Assembly: GCA_963778165.1 (NCBI GenBank)
Contig: CAVZTE010000004.1
Span: 1-64,000 of the forward strand
Direction of reading: 5' to 3'
Origin: Bog-756 sp963778165
GTDB lineage: Bacteria > Actinomycetota > Acidimicrobiia > Acidimicrobiales > RAAP-2
Length of the DNA: 64,000 nucleotides
Below, one piece after another: positions 60,378 through 64,000 of this stretch (positions are counted from its first letter, which is position 1; every line of letters starts with the position of its first letter). The notes below the pieces were generated by a model, which saw only the letters and a list, made by a program, of their open reading frames with translations, was not told where the DNA came from and did not search any database. The position numbers and the translations under genes are program-made.

Positions 60378-62687
60378 TCAGCGCAAGCCCGCCAGCGGTG
60401 CCGGAGGAGGCGTCAGATGAACCACACTGAGCCGTTGGGTCGGCCGGGTCAGCGCCACATACAGGGTGCGCAGGCCCCGAGCGGTCTCGCCGGCGATCAC
60501 TCCCGGCTCCACCACCACCACCGAGTCGAACTCGAGGCCGTTGGCGGCGTCGGCGGCCAGCAACACCAGGGGCTCGAACAGCCCGCCCTTGCGCATGTCC
60601 CGGGCATCGACCACCGGGAGCTCGGCTACGGCCAGCGCCTCGGAGAGCACGGTCATCATGGGCTCGGGGGCCAGGATGGCCACCCGGCCCGGTGCCACCG
60701 CCGCCACCTCCTCGGCGGCCACCTCGGCCACCTTCCGGGCCAGGTCCCCGACGGTGGCCCCCTGATGCGGTCCCGATCCGTCCCGGACGGCGATCATCCT
60801 GGGCTCCACGCCGGTGCGGCGGACCGGCCGGGGCGGGGTGAGCTCGGGAGCCGCTACCGCCAACACCTGGCTGGCCACGGCCAGCACCTCGGCGGGAGTC
60901 CGGTAGCTCACGGTGAGCTCCACGGTCCGGGCCGGGCGGCGCCGGGGCAGATGCTCGGTGATGTCGGCCCACGATGCCGGGGCCCAGGGGGCGGTGGCCT
61001 GGGCGATGTCGCCCACCACGGTCATCGAGCCCGACAGGGATCGCCGGGTCAGCATCCGTAGCTGCATGGGAGAGAGGTCCTGGACCTCGTCCACCACGAT
61101 GTGGCCGTACTTGCGGATCCCGTCGTCGGCCGGGCCGTTGCGGGGGCCCAGCAGGTGCCGGGCCTCGTCGACCAGGGCGGCGTCGGCCGGGGTCCAGGCC
61201 ACCTCCTCGAAGGAGGCCGAACGGGGCCGGCGCAAGAGGTGCTGCTCCTCGGGCGACAGCACCCCACGGCTGGCCGCCCGGATCAGCGGCGGTGCTCCGA
61301 ACAGGTCATGGAGCAGCTCGTGGGGAGACAGGCGCGGCCACATGCGGTCGAGGGCCACGGCCAGCTCGGGGACGCGGCGCACCTTGCGGGAGAAGTCCTC
61401 GAAGTCGAACTCGTCATCGGCCAGCTCGGACGGGTCCTCGTAGCCCGGGAAGGCCGTGACCGAGGCCGGGATGGCGGCCCCCAGGGTCTGTTGGCTCTGG
61501 CGGGCCCGGTCGGCCAGCAGTCGGGCCACCTCCTGCTCGACCAGCCGGCGGCGGGCGTTGTGGGTGCCCGGGCGCCGCCGGGCCAGCTCCACGATCCGCC
61601 TGCTGTCCTCGACGGTGAGCCGCAGGATCAGGGCCCCGTAGGGAACGGCGGCGTCGGCGGCCAGCGGCCGCTGCCGGGTCCGCACCGCCCGGGCGATGAC
61701 CTTGGCCATCCGGGGGTCGCCCTTGAGCCGGGCCACGTCGACCGGGCCGTTCTCCACCGCCCGGACCTCGGTGACCAGGCCGGAGACCGTCGACAGGGTC
61801 ACGCCGGTCTCCCCCAGGGACGGCAGGACCTGTTCGATGTAGCGGAGGAAGAGGGGGTTGGGCCCGACCACCAGGACGCCCTGGCGTTCGAGGGGGAAGC
61901 GGTGGGTATAGAGGAGGTAGGCGGCTCGGTGGAGCGCCACCGCGGTCTTGCCGGTGCCCGGACCACCCTGGACCACCAGCACCCCGGGGAGCGGGGCCCG
62001 GATGATCTCGTCCTGCTCGCGCTGGATGGTGGAGACGATGTCGGTCATCCGGCCGGACCGGGCCCGGTCCAGGGCGGCCAGCAGGGCGGCCGGTCCCCCG
62101 ATGGGCAGGTCGCTCTGGATGAGCTCGCCGGCCCCGTCGCCGTCGAAGGCGCGGTCCGGGCGCTCCTCGTCGAGCGGGGCGTCGAGCGATCCCGGGGCGC
62201 CGAAGCGCTCGTCCTCGATCCCCACCACCCGGCGCCCCTCCAGGGCCAGATGGCGGCGGAGCACCAGCCCCTGGGGATCGCGGCCGGTGGCCCGGTAGAA
62301 GGGCTCGGCGATCGGGGCCCGCCAGTCGACCACCAGGGGATCGTGATCGGCACTGTGGATAGCCAACCGCCCGATATGGAAGGTCTCCACCGACGGGTCG
62401 GCTCCTGGCCCGGCACCCGCTCCGGGGCCCGAGCCGTTGCCGTTGGCTCCCTCGTCGATCCGGTCGATGCGGCCGAAGGTCAGCGCCTGGTCCCCGATGT
62501 CGAGCTGTTCCAGGCGGGCCAGGCTGGTCCGGACGATCACATCCCGCTCGGTACGCGACTGGAAGGTCCCGCCCCGGCCCAGGTCGAGCACGCCCTCCAA
62601 CATGGAGTTGGCGTCACTCCGCATGGCGTCCAGGCGGGCGTAGGCCATGTCGACAAACGCCTGCTCACCCTGAAGCTCGGACTCCAC
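60378..62687 (-). CDS. HelD-like superfamily 1 ATPase (UvrD/Rep-type helicase fold)
   Basis: About 770 residues. The N-terminal coiled region (E-Q-A-F-V-D-M-A-Y-A-R-L-D) and V-V-D-W-R-A-P-I-A-E-P-F-Y near 115 are typical of HelD, which removes stalled RNA polymerase from DNA. Walker A is G-G-P-G-T-G-K-T near 235, Walker B V-V-D-E-V-Q-D-L-S-P near 525, motif IV-like V-S-Y-R-T-P near 590, and the C-terminal T-L-Y-V-A-L-T-R-P-T-Q is motif VI. The start is uncertain: GTG 62687 has GGAGGT but only 3 nt away, and ATG 62711 or 62723 would add 8-12 residues. Confidence 0.85.
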   Translation of the reverse strand: MESELQGEQAFVDMAYARLDAMRSDANSMLEGVLDLGRGGTFQSRTERDVIVRTSLARLEQLDIGDQALTFGRIDRIDEGANGNGSGPGAGAGPGADPSVETFHIGRLAIHSADHDPLVVDWRAPIAEPFYRATGRDPQGLVLRRHLALEGRRVVGIEDERFGAPGSLDAPLDEERPDRAFDGDGAGELIQSDLPIGGPAALLAALDRARSGRMTDIVSTIQREQDEIIRAPLPGVLVVQGGPGTGKTAVALHRAAYLLYTHRFPLERQGVLVVGPNPLFLRYIEQVLPSLGETGVTLSTVSGLVTEVRAVENGPVDVARLKGDPRMAKVIARAVRTRQRPLAADAAVPYGALILRLTVEDSRRIVELARRRPGTHNARRRLVEQEVARLLADRARQSQQTLGAAIPASVTAFPGYEDPSELADDEFDFEDFSRKVRRVPELAVALDRMWPRLSPHELLHDLFGAPPLIRAASRGVLSPEEQHLLRRPRSASFEEVAWTPADAALVDEARHLLGPRNGPADDGIRKYGHIVVDEVQDLSPMQLRMLTRRSLSGSMTVVGDIAQATAPWAPASWADITEHLPRRRPARTVELTVSYRTPAEVLAVASQVLAVAAPELTPPRPVRRTGVEPRMIAVRDGSGPHQGATVGDLARKVAEVAAEEVAAVAPGRVAILAPEPMMTVLSEALAVAELPVVDARDMRKGGLFEPLVLLAADAANGLEFDSVVVVEPGVIAGETARGLRTLYVALTRPTQRLSVVHLTPPPAPLAGLR

Positions 62688-62844
62688 GCCACCTCCGTTG
62701 TGCCTGTCCATCTGCCTGCCCATCTGCCTGCCCCCGGCCCAGGGGAACCCTCGATTGTATGCCCCCGCCCGTCGCACCGTTACGGGCCGACCCGGCGGGC
62801 GGCCCGGCGTGGAGGGCCGGGCCCCCTCTTCTAGACTCGCCCCC

Positions 62845-62952
62845 ATGGCCGCCACCCACCTACCCGCACCGGCGAGAAGCGGTGGGGGGTCCGGCGGGAT
62901 GTCCTGCTGTCGGGGTGCCGTCCGGACAGAACCCGTAGCGGCCACCCGCTGA
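62845..62952 (+). CDS. small leaderless open reading frame upstream of hemE
   Basis: 35 codons (M-A-A-T-H-L-P-A-P-A-R-S-G-G-G...). TAGACT (62832-62837) lies 7 nt before the ATG, the same geometry as other leaderless starts here. The stop is 3 nt before the ATG at 62956 and 21 nt before the GTG at 62974, the two possible hemE starts. It may be a translated leader of the hemE mRNA or a chance frame. No homology is recognised. Confidence 0.35.
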   Translation: MAATHLPAPARSGGGSGGMSCCRGAVRTEPVAATR

Positions 62953-62973
62953 GGCATGAGGGGTCCTCGACCG

Positions 62974-64000
62974 GTGGGCACGAGTACGCAGCGGTTCGAC
63001 GATGCCCCGTTCATGCGGGCGTGCCGGCGACTGCCGGTCGACCACGTCCCGGTGTGGTTCATGCGCCAGGCCGGTCGGGCGCTGCCCGAGTACCGGGCGG
63101 CCCGGGGCCCGGGGAGCATCCTCGACGCCATCTCCCGGCCCGATCTGGTGGCGGAGCTCACCCGGCAGCCGGTGGACCGCTACGGCACCGACGCCGCCAT
63201 CTTCTTCTCGGACATCGTGGTCCCGGTGGCCGCCATCGGCTTCGGGGTCGACGTGGCCCCGGGCACCGGCCCGGTGGTGGCCGAGCCCTTCCGCAGCAAG
63301 GACGACCTCCAGCGGCTCCGAACGCTCGAGCCGGAGATCGACACCCCGTACGTCATCGAGGCCGTGGGCATCCTGGCCGAGGAATTAGAGGTGCCCCTCA
63401 TCGGCTTCGCCGGCGCCCCGTTCACCGTGGCCAGCTACCTGGTCGAAGGGGGGCCGTCCAAGAACTTCTCCAAGATCAAGGCCCTGATGCACAGCGAGCC
63501 GCTGCTCTGGCACGAGCTGGTGGAACGACTGTGCGACCTGGCCCTGGCGTCGTTGCGCTCCCAGCTGGACGCCGGAGCCTCGGCGGTGCAGGTCTTCGAC
63601 AGCTGGGCCGGCATCCTCACTCCGGCCCACTACCGGGAGCTGGTGCTGCCGGCCACGGCCCGGCTCTTCGCCGAGCTGGCCGAGTCCCACCCGGGGGTGC
63701 CCACCATCCTCTTCGGCGTGGGCACCGGCGAGCTGCTGGGCGATATGGCCACAGCCGGGAGCACCGTGGTGGGCATCGACTGGCGGGTGCCCCTCGACGA
63801 GGCCCGGCGGCGAGTGGGGCCCGAGGTGGCGGTCCAGGGCAACCTCGACCCGGCCATGTGCCTGACCACCTGGGAGGTGGCGGAGGCCGAGACCCGCGAG
63901 GTCCTGGCCCGGGCCGGCCGGGCCCCAGGCCATATCTTCAACCTGGGCCACGGTGTCCTGCCCGAGACCGACCCCGCCATCCTCGAGCAGGTGGCCGAGC
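62974..64000 (+). CDS. hemE: uroporphyrinogen decarboxylase (3' end outside window)
   Basis: Haem-synthesis enzyme that decarboxylates uroporphyrinogen III to coproporphyrinogen III. P-V-W-F-M-R-Q-A-G-R-A-L-P-E-Y is the substrate-binding signature (Tyr replaced by Ala after G-R). F-F-S-D-I-V-V-P near residue 70, G-F-A-G-A-P-F-T-V-A-S-Y near 145, Q-V-F-D-S-W-A-G near 205 and N-L-G-H-G-V-L-P-E-T at the visible end are conserved. GTG 62974 has AGGGG 10 nt upstream; ATG 62956 is the alternative. The gene runs off the window after about 342 residues, close to its full length. Confidence 0.92.
   Translation, partial: MGTSTQRFDDAPFMRACRRLPVDHVPVWFMRQAGRALPEYRAARGPGSILDAISRPDLVAELTRQPVDRYGTDAAIFFSDIVVPVAAIGFGVDVAPGTGPVVAEPFRSKDDLQRLRTLEPEIDTPYVIEAVGILAEELEVPLIGFAGAPFTVASYLVEGGPSKNFSKIKALMHSEPLLWHELVERLCDLALASLRSQLDAGASAVQVFDSWAGILTPAHYRELVLPATARLFAELAESHPGVPTILFGVGTGELLGDMATAGSTVVGIDWRVPLDEARRRVGPEVAVQGNLDPAMCLTTWEVAEAETREVLARAGRAPGHIFNLGHGVLPETDPAILEQVAE

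Noticed and set aside
60322..60972. 216-codon minus-strand frame overlapping the HelD-like gene 3' end
   Set aside because: It overlaps conserved helicase motif VI in a different frame and ends in the 23-bp repeats; low-complexity composition.

Overview
The window looks like a chromosomal segment of an aerobic, very GC-rich actinobacterium, most plausibly from the class Acidimicrobiia or a related uncultured lineage. The evidence is the strong G/C bias at third codon positions, many acyl-CoA and sterol-type catabolic genes, actinobacterial respiratory genes (lipoprotein CtaC, CtaF, a two-haem cytochrome QcrC), an F420-type luciferase-like oxidoreductase, a DUF222/HNH nuclease, and secreted cell-wall proteins built from a 42-residue repeat. 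I see no tRNA, rRNA, CRISPR array, prophage or insertion sequence.

Layout. Positions 1-2998 hold the end of an ipdB-like CoA-transferase gene, an ipdC-like flavoenzyme and an SDR. Positions 3541-12008 hold a ketoacyl synthase, a PAS/GGDEF/EAL protein, a thiolase and a first acyl-CoA dehydrogenase pair. Positions 12081-15282 hold a secreted CHAP-domain repeat protein and an SGNH-like protein. Positions 15420-22370 hold an SDR, an HNH nuclease, an amidohydrolase, a second acyl-CoA dehydrogenase pair and an LLM oxidoreductase. Positions 22378-29718 hold two Thr-rich membrane proteins, an MscS channel, an N-acyl-amino-acid-deacylase-like amidohydrolase, an aldehyde dehydrogenase and a CAP-domain repeat lipoprotein. 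Positions 29952-37652 hold a cyclase, two TetR regulators (one KstR-like), an ABC exporter, a PLP lyase and an MFS exporter. Positions 37741-47031 hold a DUF218 protein, a VOC protein, a nitronate-monooxygenase-like enzyme, a GH1 glycosidase, a thiolase-like protein, a crotonase, a CopD-like protein, TatA and an MBL hydrolase. Positions 47144-60132 hold ctaCDF and, convergent with it, ctaE-qcrCAB; between them lie a 2OG oxygenase/Fae gene pair, an esterase, an MFS transporter, a GNAT and an APH-type kinase. Positions 60378-64000 hold a HelD-like ATPase and the start of hemE.

How the parts connect. IpdB/IpdC-like enzymes, paired FadE-type dehydrogenases, a thiolase, a crotonase and a KstR-like regulator point to catabolism of a sterol or another large acyl-CoA substrate. 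Four copies of one palindrome (TGACGS-N-SYGTCA) lie at the promoters of two amidohydrolases, an aldehyde dehydrogenase and a TetR gene, which suggests a small TetR regulon controlled by the product of 30896-31855. The respiratory genes supply a bc1-aa3 chain. A 2OG-Fe(II) oxygenase gene overlaps a formaldehyde-activating-enzyme homologue, which suggests coupled formaldehyde release and capture.

Quality notes. At least seven genes are split by small indels, mostly in homopolymers or short tandem repeats. Sequencing or assembly error is the likeliest cause, and I annotate the whole span where both halves are recognisable. Many genes carry a TANNNT box 6-8 nt before the start codon and no Shine-Dalgarno sequence, which indicates leaderless transcription and helped in choosing starts. 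Short tandem repeats that begin with the stop-codon segment of the preceding gene recur through the window.
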